A program made the translations under genes and the position numbers. The notes beneath the pieces were generated by a model. It saw only the letters and a list, made by a program, of their open reading frames with translations. It had not been told where the DNA came from and searched no databases. A stretch of DNA of 61,841 nt from Fidelibacterota bacterium (lineage in GTDB: Bacteria > Pseudomonadota > Alphaproteobacteria > Rhodospirillales > Rhodospirillaceae), in NCBI GenBank assembly GCA_947470105.1, contig CANISR010000004.1, positions 1 to 61,841 on the forward strand, written 5' to 3'. Positions 8,891 through 18,188 of the stretch are shown piece by piece (the first letter of the stretch is position 1; each line of letters starts with the position of its first letter).

Positions 8891-9311
8891 ACTCTTCCGC
8901 TTCAGCCGCCTCTTCGATGGCTTCCATGGTTTCGTCGGAGAAGCCGAAGTGATGGCCGATCTCGTGGATCAGGACGTGGCGCATCACATGGCCCAGGTCC
9001 TCACCGGTTTCGCACCAGTAGTCCAGGATCGGCCGCCGGTAGATGAACACGATATCGGGCATGTTGCCCGAGGACTCGATCTGCTTGTCGGCCAGCGAGA
9101 CCCCTTGATAAAGGCCGAGGATGTCGAAGGGGCTCTCCAGCTCCATCTCCCGGCACACGTCCTCGTCCGGAAATTCCTGAACCAGTACGACCACGTCGGC
9201 CGTAAATGACCTTAATTCCTCGGGCAGCGACGCAAGTGCTGCTTTGGCCATGGCGTCGATATCGGTCAGGGTGGGCGGCCCGATGTAATTTGAGGTGTTG
9301 GGCTTTGTCAT
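8874..9311 (-). CDS. Small zincin-like metallopeptidase (PF06262 type)
   Basis: A 145-residue soluble protein with the zinc-binding HExxH motif HEIGH at residues 116-120, followed by HFGFSD, matching the acidic, minimal-gluzincin-like family common in Alphaproteobacteria. The surface is rich in Asp and Glu and there is no signal peptide, so it is cytoplasmic. Proteolytic activity is assumed from the motif; substrates are not known. It is divergent from phhB and convergent with the glycosylase-fold gene. Confidence 0.88.
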   Translation of the reverse strand: MTKPNTSNYIGPPTLTDIDAMAKAALASLPEELRSFTADVVVLVQEFPDEDVCREMELESPFDILGLYQGVSLADKQIESSGNMPDIVFIYRRPILDYWCETGEDLGHVMRHVLIHEIGHHFGFSDETMEAIEEAAEAEESSSQA

Positions 9312-9389
9312 AGGTCCTGTGCAACAGTATTGCTCTTAGAGCGCGCGGCTTTCATGGTAGATAATAAGCCTGTTGGCGAAAGGCGAGAG

Positions 9390-9692
9390 ATGATTCAAAA
9401 GCTCGACGCGGGGGCGCGCGCCGCGGCCCTGGCTCAACTTGAGGGCTGGAAGGACGTGCATGGCCGCGACGCCATCCAGCGGACGTTTTCATTCACCGAT
9501 TTCAATGCCGCTTTCGGCTTCATGGGCCGCGTGGCGCTGCTGGCCGAGAAAATGGACCACCATCCGGAATGGTTCAATGTCTACAACCGGGTCGAAGTAA
9601 CCCTTGCGACCCATGACTGCAACGGCGTATCCGAACGCGACATCGCCATGGCGCGCTTTATGAACGCCACTGCTTCACTTCAAACGAAATAA
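9390..9692 (+). CDS. phhB: 4a-hydroxytetrahydrobiopterin dehydratase
   Basis: A 100-residue pterin-4-alpha-carbinolamine dehydratase. The active-site histidines lie in MDHHPEW, followed by the family motif [12 protein letters not shown] chose the ATG at 9390 because the family begins with MIQKLDA and a purine-rich ribosome-binding site (GGCGAGAG) lies just upstream; an in-frame ATG at 9354 would add 12 residues. No phenylalanine hydroxylase gene is visible, so it may act with a distant one or recycle another pterin cofactor. Confidence 0.9.
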   Translation: MIQKLDAGARAAALAQLEGWKDVHGRDAIQRTFSFTDFNAAFGFMGRVALLAEKMDHHPEWFNVYNRVEVTLATHDCNGVSERDIAMARFMNATASLQTK

Positions 9693-9702
9693 GCGAGGGG
9701 AC

Positions 9703-10416
9703 GTGAGCACCAAGATTTATCCCAATGCGACGGCCGCCCTGGCGGGCCTGTTGCGCGACGACATGGTCATCATGTCCGGCGGCTTCGGCCTCTGCGGCAT
9801 CCCCGAAGTCCTGATCGGCGCCATCCGCGAGTCCGGGGTCAAGGGGCTTACCTTTATCTCCAACAACGCCGGGATCGATGACGTGGGCCTGGGGGTGCTG
9901 CTCGCCACCCGCCAGATCAAAAAGATGATCAGCTCCTACGTCGGCGAAAACGCCATCTTCGCCAAGCAGTACCTGGCCGGGGAACTGGAGATCGAATTCA
10001 ATCCGCAGGGCACACTGGCCGAGCGCATCCGCGCCGGCGGCGCCGGTATTCCGGCGTTCTTCACCGCCACCGGCTACGGCACCCAAGTGGCCGAAGGTAA
10101 AGAGACACGCGAGTTCGGCGGCCGTCACTATGTGATGGAGACGGGCCTGGTGGCCGATCTCGCCATCGTGCACGCCCACACCGCCGACCCGGAAGGCAAT
10201 CTGCAGTTCCGCATGACCGCGCGGAATTTCAATCCCATCATGGCCACCGCCGCCAAGATGACCGTCGCGGAAGTGGAGCACCTGGCGCCGCAAGGGTCGC
10301 TCAATCCCGACCACATCCATACGCCGGGGATTTTCGTGCAGCGGATTATCAAACTCGACAACCCGGTGAAACGCATCGAGCAACGCACCACCCGCAAACG
10401 CGCAGCAGCGGAATAG
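9703..10416 (+). CDS. scoA: 3-oxoacid CoA-transferase subunit A
   Basis: A 237-residue alpha subunit of succinyl-CoA:3-ketoacid CoA-transferase (SCOT-type), which activates acetoacetate with succinyl-CoA. The family motifs [11 protein letters not shown] (about 25-35) and the FTATGYGT segment are intact. The start is GTG at 9703, behind the strong ribosome-binding site GCGAGGGGAC. It lies ten bases upstream of scoB, and the two subunits form the enzyme. Confidence 0.93.
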   Translation: MSTKIYPNATAALAGLLRDDMVIMSGGFGLCGIPEVLIGAIRESGVKGLTFISNNAGIDDVGLGVLLATRQIKKMISSYVGENAIFAKQYLAGELEIEFNPQGTLAERIRAGGAGIPAFFTATGYGTQVAEGKETREFGGRHYVMETGLVADLAIVHAHTADPEGNLQFRMTARNFNPIMATAAKMTVAEVEHLAPQGSLNPDHIHTPGIFVQRIIKLDNPVKRIEQRTTRKRAAAE

Positions 10417-10426
10417 GAGAACAGTC

Positions 10427-11071
10427 ATGGCCTGGAACAGAGACGAAATGGCTGCGCGCGCCGCGAAGGAACTGAAGGACGGTTTCTACGTCAATCTTGG
10501 GATCGGCATTCCGACGCTGGTGGCGAACCATGTGCCGCCCGGTATGTCGATCCAGCTCCAGAGCGAGAACGGCATGCTCGGCATGGGCCCGTTCCCTTAC
10601 GAAGGCGAGGAAGATCCCGATCTGGTGAATGCGGGCAAGCAAACCATCACCACCCTGCCCACCACCAGCTTCTTCGACAGTGCCGCGTCCTTCGGCATGA
10701 TTCGCGGTGGGCATATCCATCTCTCCATTCTCGGCGCCCTTCAGGTGGCGGAGAACGGCGACCTGGCCAACTGGATGATCCCCGGCAAGATGGTCAAAGG
10801 CATGGGCGGCGCCATGGACCTGGTGGCCGGCGTGCCGCGGGTGGTCATCCTCATGGAACATGTGGCCAAGGGCGACGAGAAGAAGATTCTCAAGGAATGC
10901 ACCCTGCCGCTCACCGGCAAAGGCGTCGCGCATCTGATCGTCACGGATCTGTGTGTATTCGAGGTGGCGCGTCCGGGGCTGACCCTGGTGGACATCGCGC
11001 CGGGGGTGAACGTCGATGAAATCCGCGCCAAGACCGGGCCGGATTTTAAGATCGCCGCGAGCGTCAGATAG
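10427..11071 (+). CDS. scoB: 3-oxoacid CoA-transferase subunit B
   Basis: A 214-residue beta subunit carrying the catalytic glutamate in [10 protein letters not shown], where the CoA thioester intermediate forms. The glycine-rich [13 protein letters not shown] motif near the N-terminus and GGAMDLVAG are typical. It is preceded by AGGAGAAC. Its TAG stop abuts the TAG stop of the convergent lyase gene exactly, forming the palindrome TAGCTA. Together with the thiolase near 55 kb, it suggests ketone-body or acetoacetate use. Confidence 0.94.
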   Translation: MAWNRDEMAARAAKELKDGFYVNLGIGIPTLVANHVPPGMSIQLQSENGMLGMGPFPYEGEEDPDLVNAGKQTITTLPTTSFFDSAASFGMIRGGHIHLSILGALQVAENGDLANWMIPGKMVKGMGGAMDLVAGVPRVVILMEHVAKGDEKKILKECTLPLTGKGVAHLIVTDLCVFEVARPGLTLVDIAPGVNVDEIRAKTGPDFKIAASVR

Positions 11072-11953
11072 CTATTTAGACGCGTCTCGCAAAGCGAGAA
11101 CGTTGCGGGCTTGCTTGAGGTGCGGCAAGTCCAGCATCACGCCGTCCAGCGACGCGACGCCGTCGGCGAGGCCGTCGAAGGCCGCGATCACACGTTCGGC
11201 GTGGGTGATCTCTTCGGGCGTCGGCTTGAACCCTTCGTTGATGACATCCACCTGCGCCGGGTGAATGGCCAGCTTGCCGTTCCAGCCGTCGCGCCGGATG
11301 GTTTTGCACAGGGCCAGCAAGCCCTGCTCGTCCTTGAAATCCGTATGGGGCGTGTCGATGGCCAACAGTCCGGCGGCTTTGGCGCCGAGCAAGGTCATGG
11401 ACATGGCCAGGCGGTAGGTGAATCCAAAGGCGCCATCGGCATCGCGGTTGGTGCTGGCGCCGAGGTCCGCCGCCAGGTCCCAGGGTCCCCACGATAAGCC
11501 GATGAGACGCGCCGGCTTGGACCTGGCGTATTCCGCCAGGGTCAGTGCGCCGAGGGCGGACTCGCCGGCGATGGCGACGATCTTGGTGGACGCAGCCGCC
11601 AGGCCTTCGCGCTTTTCCAAAGCGTCCATCACATGGGACACCGTATCCACCGATGCGGACCCAGACGCCTTGGGAAACACGATCCCGTCGGGCGCACCAG
11701 GCATGACGCCGGCGAGATCAACGCCCAGCACGCCAGCCTCCAACGGATTGATGCGGACGAAGACCTTGGACCGGCGCGCGGCCAGGGGGTGGCTTTTGAG
11801 GAAATCGAGCGCCAGCTTGCGCGCGGCGTCCTTGCGCGGCGCCGCCACAGAATCCTCAAGGTCGATGATGATGGCGTCGGCTGTAACGTCCGCAGCCTTG
11901 GCGAGTTTTTTCTCGCTGTCGCCGGGGATGAACAGCATCGACCGCAAAAGCAT
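11072..11953 (-). CDS. CitE/HpcH-HpaI-type CoA ester lyase
   Basis: A 293-residue TIM-barrel protein of the citrate lyase beta/malyl-CoA lyase family. The magnesium-binding segment IIDLEDSVA is near residues 29-37, the arginine motif FVRINP near 65-70, and IHPAQVD near 250. It follows the MaoC gene by 2 bases. A MaoC hydratase with a CitE-like lyase suggests cleavage or hydration of a C4-C5 hydroxyacyl-CoA such as malyl- or methylmalyl-CoA, but the substrate cannot be read from sequence. Confidence 0.88.
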   Translation of the reverse strand: MLLRSMLFIPGDSEKKLAKAADVTADAIIIDLEDSVAAPRKDAARKLALDFLKSHPLAARRSKVFVRINPLEAGVLGVDLAGVMPGAPDGIVFPKASGSASVDTVSHVMDALEKREGLAAASTKIVAIAGESALGALTLAEYARSKPARLIGLSWGPWDLAADLGASTNRDADGAFGFTYRLAMSMTLLGAKAAGLLAIDTPHTDFKDEQGLLALCKTIRRDGWNGKLAIHPAQVDVINEGFKPTPEEITHAERVIAAFDGLADGVASLDGVMLDLPHLKQARNVLALRDASK

Positions 11954-11955
11954 AC

Positions 11956-12408
11956 TTAAGCGCCCTTACGCTTCATGAGGGCCGAGCGCTTGCACACTCC
12001 CACCAGTTCATCGCGCTGGTTGAAGCAGCGATGGGTGAAAATAACGATGCCGTTGTCGGGGCGGGATTTGCTCTCCCGCAGCTCCAGCACCTCGGTCTCG
12101 ATGCGGATGGTGTCGCCATGGAACAGTGGCTTGGGGAACCGCACGTCGTCCCAGCCCAGGTTGGCGACGGCGGTGCCCAGAGTGGTTTCGCCTACGGAGA
12201 TGCCCACCATGAAGGCCAGGGTCAGGCAGCTATTGACGATACGGGCGCCGTATTCGGTCTTTTTGGAGGCTTCCTCGTCCAGGTGCAGGGCGGCGGGATT
12301 GTGGGTGAGGGCGGAGAAAAACACGTTGTCCGCCTCGGTGATGGTCCGGCGGATGGGATGCTGGAATTTCATTCCAACTGTGAATTCCTCGAAGAACAGT
12401 CCGGCCAT
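11956..12408 (-). CDS. MaoC-family acyl-CoA hydratase
   Basis: A 150-residue single hot-dog-fold protein of the MaoC/R-specific enoyl-CoA hydratase type. The opening FFEEFTVG and the active-site loop [13 protein letters not shown] (about 34-46) are characteristic. It likely hydrates an enoyl-CoA or mesaconyl-type CoA ester and passes it to the lyase encoded next in the same operon. It is divergent from the RNA methyltransferase gene, with about 90 bases between. Confidence 0.88.
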   Translation of the reverse strand: MAGLFFEEFTVGMKFQHPIRRTITEADNVFFSALTHNPAALHLDEEASKKTEYGARIVNSCLTLAFMVGISVGETTLGTAVANLGWDDVRFPKPLFHGDTIRIETEVLELRESKSRPDNGIVIFTHRCFNQRDELVGVCKRSALMKRKGA

Positions 12409-12499
12409 TGGCCCCTCACTCAGCCTGAAAGTGGGGCGAGTCGACTACATTTCACTAATCCGAACAACATGATATTGAACGCCACAGGAGTGATCTCTA

Positions 12500-13066
12500 A
12501 TGCGCGGCTATTTCGGTATTGGCGTCGAGGGCATCAGCAAGCCCTTCAATGTGGGCAATCTGTTCAGATCTGCCCATGCGTTCGATGCCAGTTTCGTATT
12601 CACCGTCGCCGCCACCTATAAACGGTCGGACGGCGCCCAGACCGACACCTCGGACGCCCTCGGCAATCTTCCCTTCTACAGCTTCCCGACCCTCCCCGAT
12701 CTCCTGCTGCCCAAAGGCTGTGCTCTGGTGGGGGTGGAACTGCATGATGACGCCACCGAGTTGCCGAGTTTTACGCATCCGCGCTGCGCGGCCTATGTGC
12801 TGGGGCCCGAGCGCGCGTCGCTGTCGCCGGCCCTGGTGGCGCGTTGCGATCACCTCATCCGAATTCCGACAAAATTCTGTCTCAACGTGGGGATCGCCGG
12901 GGTGGTGGTCATGTACGACCGCCTCCTGACCATGGGCCGGGGCCGGTTTCCGCCGCGCCCCATCATGCCCGGCGGGCCGGGCGGCCTGGAGCAGCGGTTC
13001 CGCTCAAAGCCGCCGCTGGCGGAAGTGGCCCTGGCCGAACGCGACGGAGAGGATCCGGACCGATGA
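12500..13066 (+). CDS. SpoU/TrmH-family RNA 2'-O-methyltransferase
   Basis: A 188-residue SPOUT-class methyltransferase. The N-terminal motif KPFNVGNLFRSAHAF carries the conserved Asn and Arg, and the C-terminal trefoil knot binding S-adenosylmethionine is seen in YVLGPERASLS and CLNVGIAGVVVMYDR. It presumably methylates a ribose in tRNA or rRNA. A good ribosome-binding site (AGGAG) lies about 10 bases before the ATG. The charged, proline-rich tail after residue 150 looks disordered. The target nucleotide is unknown. Confidence 0.9.
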   Translation: MRGYFGIGVEGISKPFNVGNLFRSAHAFDASFVFTVAATYKRSDGAQTDTSDALGNLPFYSFPTLPDLLLPKGCALVGVELHDDATELPSFTHPRCAAYVLGPERASLSPALVARCDHLIRIPTKFCLNVGIAGVVVMYDRLLTMGRGRFPPRPIMPGGPGGLEQRFRSKPPLAEVALAERDGEDPDR

Positions 13067-13112
13067 CGAGACGCTTGCAAGGGTGCCTGAGGTTTCCCAC
13101 AATCGGAGCCGC

Positions 13113-13628
13113 ATGATGACCCGGTTTTTGAAGTCTGTTGCGCTCATCGCCGCGCTGGTTTCGGCATCCGGCGCCCACGCCCAGGAGGTCAAAGCCCTTG
13201 GCACCTTCGGCAAATGGGTGGCGTTCACCTACGCCGAGAAGGGCAAGCCGGTGTGCTATATCTCCGCCAAGCCCGACAAATCCGAAGGCTCCTATAAAGC
13301 GCGCGGCGAGGCGCTGCTGCTCATCACTCATCGCCCGGCCGAAAAGGCCTTCGACGTGGTCAGCATGGTGGCCGGCTATCAGTATATGCCCGACACCGAT
13401 GCGGTGGTGACGGCGGGCGGCCAGACCTTCCGGCTGTTCACCAATGCCGACCGCGCCTGGGCCCGGGACGCCAAGACCGACGGCGCCGTGGTGCAGCAAC
13501 TGATCAAGAGCAGCACCGCCGTCATCAAAGGCACATCGAACCGCGGCACACCGACCACGGACACCTTCTCGCTGAACGGCTTCGGCGCGGCCTATAAGGC
13601 CATCGGCGACACGTGTAAGAAGCCCTAA
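13113..13628 (+). CDS. Exported invasion-associated locus B (IalB) family protein
   Basis: A 171-residue protein with a clear Sec signal peptide (residues 1-22, ending SGAHAQ) and an IalB domain. IalB of Bartonella gave the family its name, but free-living Alphaproteobacteria carry many copies of unknown role. Two cysteines (in PVCYIS and near the C-terminus in GDTCKK) could form the family disulfide. The start could be 13113 or 13116. The stop is one base from that of the convergent pabC. Confidence 0.85.
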   Translation: MMTRFLKSVALIAALVSASGAHAQEVKALGTFGKWVAFTYAEKGKPVCYISAKPDKSEGSYKARGEALLLITHRPAEKAFDVVSMVAGYQYMPDTDAVVTAGGQTFRLFTNADRAWARDAKTDGAVVQQLIKSSTAVIKGTSNRGTPTTDTFSLNGFGAAYKAIGDTCKKP

Positions 13629-13629
13629 G

Positions 13630-14430
13630 CTAAATACGCGTCGCCACAAGCTGGGTAATGAGTCCCGGCTCTCCGTCACCGACAGTCGCGTCGCCGATCC
13701 GGATCACAGGACGTACCCCCAGAGCATTTGTCAGAAAAACCTCGCTCGCTTTGGCGAGGATCTCCACGGTCACGGGCCGCTCTTCCGCGTGGGTGAGGCG
13801 GATGGCATCGGCGCGCGCCACGCCGGGAAGGGCGCCCTCGGCGATGGGCGGCGTGATCAGACCGCCATTCACCAGCAAGAAGACATTGGCGGCGGTGGCT
13901 TCCGCCACCCGCCCCTGGGTGTTGAGCAGAAAGGCGTCGTCGGCGCCGGCAAGGGTTGCTTCGTCTCGGGCGATAACATTGTCGAGGTAGTTGAGGGTTT
14001 TGAATCGGGTCAACGGCGACAACTCGTTCCGCCGCGTCACGGTGGCGATGATCATGCGCGCAGGTTCCGGCTCGGGTGCGGCGGGTGCTGCTGAGATGAG
14101 CAAAGTGGGCCGCGGTGCGGCGGGAAGCGCCAAGCCGCGCGGTCCGGGCCCGCGGGTGAGGGTGACCCGCAGCACGCCATCGGTCAGGTCATTGGCCGCG
14201 ACAAGGTCTGCTATCAGGCCATTCAGCGCCGTATCGTCATAGGTCAGCGGGATGCCCAGCGCTGTGGCGCTCATGCGCAACCGCGCGAAGTGCGCGGGGA
14301 GGCGCCGCAGTTTGCCTTTGCGCAGCGCGATGGTTTCAAACAACCCATCGCCCAGGGTCAGGCCGCGATCAGAGGGATCAATTCTGGCGGTGTCTGCATC
14401 GACGAGCTGACCGTTCAGACTGATCTTCAC
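13630..14430 (-). CDS. pabC: Aminodeoxychorismate lyase (class IV aminotransferase fold)
   Basis: A 266-residue PLP enzyme of fold type IV. The Schiff-base lysine is Lys144 in RFKTLNYLDN, and the cofactor-ring glutamate is Glu177 in RVAEATAANVF. The class also contains D-amino-acid and branched-chain aminotransferases, but the 4-base overlap with pabB argues for 4-amino-4-deoxychorismate lyase, giving p-aminobenzoate for folate synthesis. Confidence 0.87.
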   Translation of the reverse strand: MKISLNGQLVDADTARIDPSDRGLTLGDGLFETIALRKGKLRRLPAHFARLRMSATALGIPLTYDDTALNGLIADLVAANDLTDGVLRVTLTRGPGPRGLALPAAPRPTLLISAAPAAPEPEPARMIIATVTRRNELSPLTRFKTLNYLDNVIARDEATLAGADDAFLLNTQGRVAEATAANVFLLVNGGLITPPIAEGALPGVARADAIRLTHAEERPVTVEILAKASEVFLTNALGVRPVIRIGDATVGDGEPGLITQLVATRI

Positions 14431-15812
14431 GAGGCAGACCCTTCGTCCAGCACGGAAAGTAGCGCCGCCACCTTGGTCAGGGTCTCGTCATATTCCTGGG
14501 CCGGGACGGAATCCGCGACAATGCCGCCGCCGGCCTGGGCGATGAGTGTGTCGCCGGCTTTGACCAAAGTGCGGATCGTGATCGAGGAATCCATCGCGCC
14601 GTTAAACCCCATCCAGGCGATCGCCCCACAATAAGGGCCGCGGGGTCCGGGCTCCAGGGCGTGAATGATCTCCATGGCATGGATCTTGGGTGCGCCGGTG
14701 ATGGAGCCGCCGGGGAAGGCCGCGCGCAGCAGGTCTACGGCGCCGAGGCCGGGTCGCATGTGCCCGGTGACGCTCGATACGAGGTGATGCACGGCGGGAA
14801 AGCTCTCGAGGGCGCAGAGTTCCGGCACGCGGATGGAGCCCGGCGCGCACACCCGCGACAGGTCGTTGCGCAGCAAATCGACGATCATCAGGTTCTCGGC
14901 CCGGTCCTTGGCGCTATGCAGGAGTTCTTGCGCCAGGGCAGCGTCTTCCGCCGGCGTCTTGCCGCGCGGCCGTGTGCCTTTGATGGGGCGGGTTTCCACA
15001 CGGCCTTCGGCGTCCAGCGACAGATAGCGTTCGGGCGATGCGGACATCAGCGCCATGTCACCGGCATTGAGGAACGCCGCGAAGGGCGCGGGCGACGTGG
15101 CCCGTAGCAGGCGGTAGAGGTCGAACGGTTGGGTGCCGGCAGGCAGGCGAGCCAGGAACCGCTGGGTGATATTGGCCTGATAGATGTCCCCGGCGCCGAT
15201 GGCGCTTTGGGCCTGCGCAACGCGGGATTCATGTGCAGCGCGGGTGGATTCTGCAGTCCAACGCGCGTCCGGCCGCTTTGGCGCGGCGGGGTTTTGGGTT
15301 CCGAGAGCAGCGGCCAGCGCCTCGGCCCGGGCCTTTGCGCGATCCGCGCGCGCAGCTCCTTCGGCAGGAAAGCCGGTGGAGACGATCCAGGCCTCGCGTT
15401 TGTTGTGATCGAAGGCCGCGACGACGTCATAAAGTCCTACGACCATATCGGCGGGATATGGCGTGCTGCGCGGCGCGGGCAGGCGCTCGATGACACCGCC
15501 CAATTCATAGGACAAGAAACCGATAGCCCCGCCCGCGAAGGGCGCCGGCCCGGCGGCTCTATCCGAAAACAGCGCCAGTTCACGGGCCAGAACCGAGAAT
15601 GGGTCACCTGCGCAAGGACGGCCGTCGATGCTGACCTGCCACGGCGCGGCTGTGCAGCGGATGACCCGGAATGGATCACGCGCGATATAAGAATACCGTC
15701 CTTGCGGCGATGGCAAAGCGCTCTCCAGCAGCACGGACATGTCTTCGGCCGCCAGCGGCGCGAAAGCCGCCACCGTGTTGCGGTAGGGAATAGAAACAAC
15801 GACAGGGCCCAC
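14427..15812 (-). CDS. pabB: Aminodeoxychorismate synthase component I
   Basis: A 461-residue chorismate-utilising enzyme that converts chorismate with ammonia to 4-amino-4-deoxychorismate. The PIKGTRPRG motif with the ADC-synthase lysine marks it as PabB and not anthranilate synthase. Also present are LMIVDLLRNDL, the magnesium segment, and the C-terminal GSITGAPKIHAMEII. Translation is coupled to pabC (ATGA overlap). No glutamine amidotransferase (pabA) is in the window, so a shared TrpG/PabA elsewhere is expected. Confidence 0.93.
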   Translation of the reverse strand: MGPVVVSIPYRNTVAAFAPLAAEDMSVLLESALPSPQGRYSYIARDPFRVIRCTAAPWQVSIDGRPCAGDPFSVLARELALFSDRAAGPAPFAGGAIGFLSYELGGVIERLPAPRSTPYPADMVVGLYDVVAAFDHNKREAWIVSTGFPAEGAARADRAKARAEALAAALGTQNPAAPKRPDARWTAESTRAAHESRVAQAQSAIGAGDIYQANITQRFLARLPAGTQPFDLYRLLRATSPAPFAAFLNAGDMALMSASPERYLSLDAEGRVETRPIKGTRPRGKTPAEDAALAQELLHSAKDRAENLMIVDLLRNDLSRVCAPGSIRVPELCALESFPAVHHLVSSVTGHMRPGLGAVDLLRAAFPGGSITGAPKIHAMEIIHALEPGPRGPYCGAIAWMGFNGAMDSSITIRTLVKAGDTLIAQAGGGIVADSVPAQEYDETLTKVAALLSVLDEGSAS

Positions 15813-15823
15813 GACGGCGAGAA

Positions 15824-16810
15824 CTAGATGCTCGGCGGCAGAACGCGATTGGGCGCCACGTGGCCATCGCAGAATGTCTTGATGTTGATGATCACCCGCT
15901 CGCCCATGGCGATGCGGCCCTCGATGGTGGCGGAACTCATGTGGGGCAGCAGGATGACATTCGGCATGGCCAGCAGTTTCGGATTCACCGCAGGCTCATG
16001 TTCGAATACGTCGAGCGCCGCGCCGGCCAACTGACCGCGCTCCAGCATGGAGATCAGCGCCGTTTCATCGACGATCTCGCCGCGGGCCACATTCACCAGG
16101 TAGGCGGTGGGCTTCAGCAGCTTCAGGCGGCGTTCGGACAGCAGGTGGAACGTCGCCGGCGTATGGGGGCAGTGGATCGAGATGACGTCCATGCGGGCCA
16201 GCATCTGGTCGAGGCTTTCCCAATATGTGGCTTCGACCTCGGCTTCCAACTCGGGGCGCAGGCGGCGGCGGTTGTGATAGTGGATCGCCATGCCGAAGCC
16301 CCGGGCGCGGCGGGCGACGGCGGTACCGATGCGTCCCATGCCGATGATGCCCAGTCTTTTTCCCGAGAGCCGCTGGCCCAACATGTGGGTGGGGCTCCAG
16401 CCGGTGAATTTACCGTCGCGGATCAGGGCGGCGCCTTCCAGCAGGCGGCGCGGCACCGCCACCATGAGGGCCATGGCCATATCGGCCGTGTCCTCGGTCA
16501 GCACGTCGGGCGTGTTGGACACCGTGATCCCGCGCGCCTGGGCGGCGGCGAGATCGATGTGGTCGACGCCGTTGCCGAAGTTGGCGATCAGCTTGAGCCG
16601 GGGACCGGCCTTGGCCAGAACGCTCGCGTCGATGTGATCTGTCAGGGTCGGGACCAGCACGTCGCAAGCTTGCAGCGCATCCGCGATTTCGCCGGCGCTA
16701 AACGGATGGTCGTTGTCGTTGAGGCGAACGTCGAACAGCTCCATCATCCGCGTCTCGACGACGTCGGGGAGCTTGCGGGTCACTACAACAGTGGGTCTGG
16801 TCCGCGTCAT
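15824..16810 (-). CDS. D-2-hydroxyacid dehydrogenase, glyoxylate reductase type
   Basis: A 328-residue NAD(P)H-dependent dehydrogenase. The Rossmann motif is GMGRIG (157-162), and the catalytic triad is Arg243 (VARGEIVD), Glu272 (FEHEP) and His290 (LLPHMSSAT). Closest in style to GyaR glyoxylate/hydroxypyruvate reductases. The ATG at 16810 (MTRTRPTVVVTRK) is the right start: the frame stays open for 500 more bases only because it runs antisense to the SH3 gene. It follows pabB but has no clear functional link to it. Confidence 0.9.
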   Translation of the reverse strand: MTRTRPTVVVTRKLPDVVETRMMELFDVRLNDNDHPFSAGEIADALQACDVLVPTLTDHIDASVLAKAGPRLKLIANFGNGVDHIDLAAAQARGITVSNTPDVLTEDTADMAMALMVAVPRRLLEGAALIRDGKFTGWSPTHMLGQRLSGKRLGIIGMGRIGTAVARRARGFGMAIHYHNRRRLRPELEAEVEATYWESLDQMLARMDVISIHCPHTPATFHLLSERRLKLLKPTAYLVNVARGEIVDETALISMLERGQLAGAALDVFEHEPAVNPKLLAMPNVILLPHMSSATIEGRIAMGERVIINIKTFCDGHVAPNRVLPPSI

Positions 16811-16954
16811 GCTTGTCCGCGTGCGGGTCTGCCGATGATCGATATGCGTATTTTGAAAGGCGTAGCAGCCGCCTCCGGGCTTGTCTAGCAACGCGCCGGT
16901 TTCTGCGCCGCGCCGCCGTTGCCAAAGACGCAAATCCGGGGCAAAAAGATTGCC

Positions 16955-17587
16955 ATGAGGCACACCGTTCTTTCGCTTACTTTCCTGGCAGGTTTGAGCG
17001 CGCTCGGCGTTACGGCTTTCGCGGCTGAGAAGGCGCCCCCGCCCCCTAAAGCCGCGGCTGCGGCGCCGCGCCCTCAGGAAGCCGCGCCGACGACAGCGCC
17101 CGCCGCCAGCGACGTGGCGCCTGAAGACGAGAAGGCCGAGAGCAAGGAAGAATCCCCGCGCGCGGGTTCTTCGCTGCCGATCCCGCGGTTTGTGTCGTTG
17201 CGCACAGACCCCATCAATCTCCGCACCGGTCCTGGCGTGCGCTATCCGGTGGATTGGGTCTATGTCCGCCGCCGCCTGCCGGTGGAAGTGATCGCCGAGT
17301 TCTATACCTGGCGCCAGATCCGCGACCCCGACGGCGCCGAGGGCTGGGTCCACCAGACCATGCTGTCGGGCCGGCGTACCGCTGTGATCAAAGCCGCGTC
17401 GGCGCCCTTACGCCGCGAAGGTACGGACACCGCCGAGGCCATCGCCACCATCGAGAAGGGCGTGATCGTCAGCGTCCAACGCTGCCCGGCCAGCACCGAC
17501 TACTGCCGGGTGGAAGTGAGCGGCATTCAAGGCTGGCTCAAGCGCGACCAGGTCTGGGGCGTGTATCCGACCGAGACCCTTCAGTAG
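16955..17587 (+). CDS. Exported protein with bacterial SH3 domains
   Basis: A 210-residue protein with a signal peptide (about 1-23, ending TAFA), an Ala/Pro-rich linker (24-70), and two SH3-like repeats: one from ISLRTDPINLRTGPG to the GWVHQTML region, the second covering the C-terminal 70 residues to the GWLKRDQVWGVYP end. The pattern is that of SH3_4-type domains, thought to bind peptidoglycan peptides. The start at 16955 gives a clean signal peptide. Its TAG stop abuts the opposed TAG of the DUF3501 gene (TAGCTA). Confidence 0.85.
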   Translation: MRHTVLSLTFLAGLSALGVTAFAAEKAPPPPKAAAAAPRPQEAAPTTAPAASDVAPEDEKAESKEESPRAGSSLPIPRFVSLRTDPINLRTGPGVRYPVDWVYVRRRLPVEVIAEFYTWRQIRDPDGAEGWVHQTMLSGRRTAVIKAASAPLRREGTDTAEAIATIEKGVIVSVQRCPASTDYCRVEVSGIQGWLKRDQVWGVYPTETLQ

Positions 17588-18184
17588 CTAGCCGGCCAGG
17601 TCTTCTGCGAGGGCGGCCCGGCTGGCGTCGGGCAATGCGGCCATGTGGCCGTAGTTGGCGTGGGAGATGCCGGCGATCACTTGCGTGCCGGCGGTGCGGA
17701 ACGCCGTCGCCTGTTCGGGCGTGAAGGTAAAGTGCAGGAAGTGCACCGCCGACGTCTTGCCGTCCGGCGTGGTGCGGTCGATGTCGTCTTCCGGCACGCC
17801 TTTTACGGTGTGCCCGGTGAAACTCAGATAAACGGTGTCTTCTACACGGCCGAGCTGGGCGAGGGTGCGGCGGCGCACGCCCTCGTCCTCGATCTCGATC
17901 ATCATGGTCGCGACCAACTCCGAGCCCTGAGGAATGAGCGGGTTGTAAGCGGAGAGCTCGCCCTCGACCTGCTCTTCGCCGCCGGCCTCGATGTAGAGCA
18001 TTTCCTGCACCTGGGCCCACATGGTGTCGTAGCTCTCGAAATAGAGCGTGATGACGGGGCCGATGTGGATGCGGCGCTTCTGCTTTATCTCCACCAGCTT
18101 GCGGCGGTGTTCGCGGCGGATCTTGGCATAGTCCGCCACCGGCATCAGGTCGGCGCGGGTGATTTCACGGCGGTTCGGGGTCAT
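17588..18184 (-). CDS. DUF3501 family protein
   Basis: A 198-residue soluble protein of unknown biochemical function. The family N-terminus is clear (ITRADLMPVADYAKIRREH), followed by a basic segment, an acidic beta-rich middle and a conserved tail. It is the last gene after rubrerythrin and the GlpC/HdrD-like Fe-S protein, a trio that recurs in Proteobacteria; this suggests a role in peroxide or iron-related electron transfer. ATGs at 18184 and 18199 are both possible; the second overlaps the upstream gene. Confidence 0.85.
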   Translation of the reverse strand: MTPNRREITRADLMPVADYAKIRREHRRKLVEIKQKRRIHIGPVITLYFESYDTMWAQVQEMLYIEAGGEEQVEGELSAYNPLIPQGSELVATMMIEIEDEGVRRRTLAQLGRVEDTVYLSFTGHTVKGVPEDDIDRTTPDGKTSAVHFLHFTFTPEQATAFRTAGTQVIAGISHANYGHMAALPDASRAALAEDLAG

Positions 18185-18188
18185 ATCG

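Noticed and set aside
11072-12408. MaoC and CitE-like genes as a complete ethylmalonyl-CoA pathway segment
   Set aside because: Only two enzymes are present and neither crotonyl-CoA carboxylase/reductase nor the mutases lie nearby; a specific pathway cannot be claimed.
16811-17353. N-terminal extension of the dehydrogenase gene by 181 codons
   Set aside because: The extension is antisense to the SH3-protein gene, is low-complexity and has no family match; the ATG at 16810 gives a standard-length enzyme.
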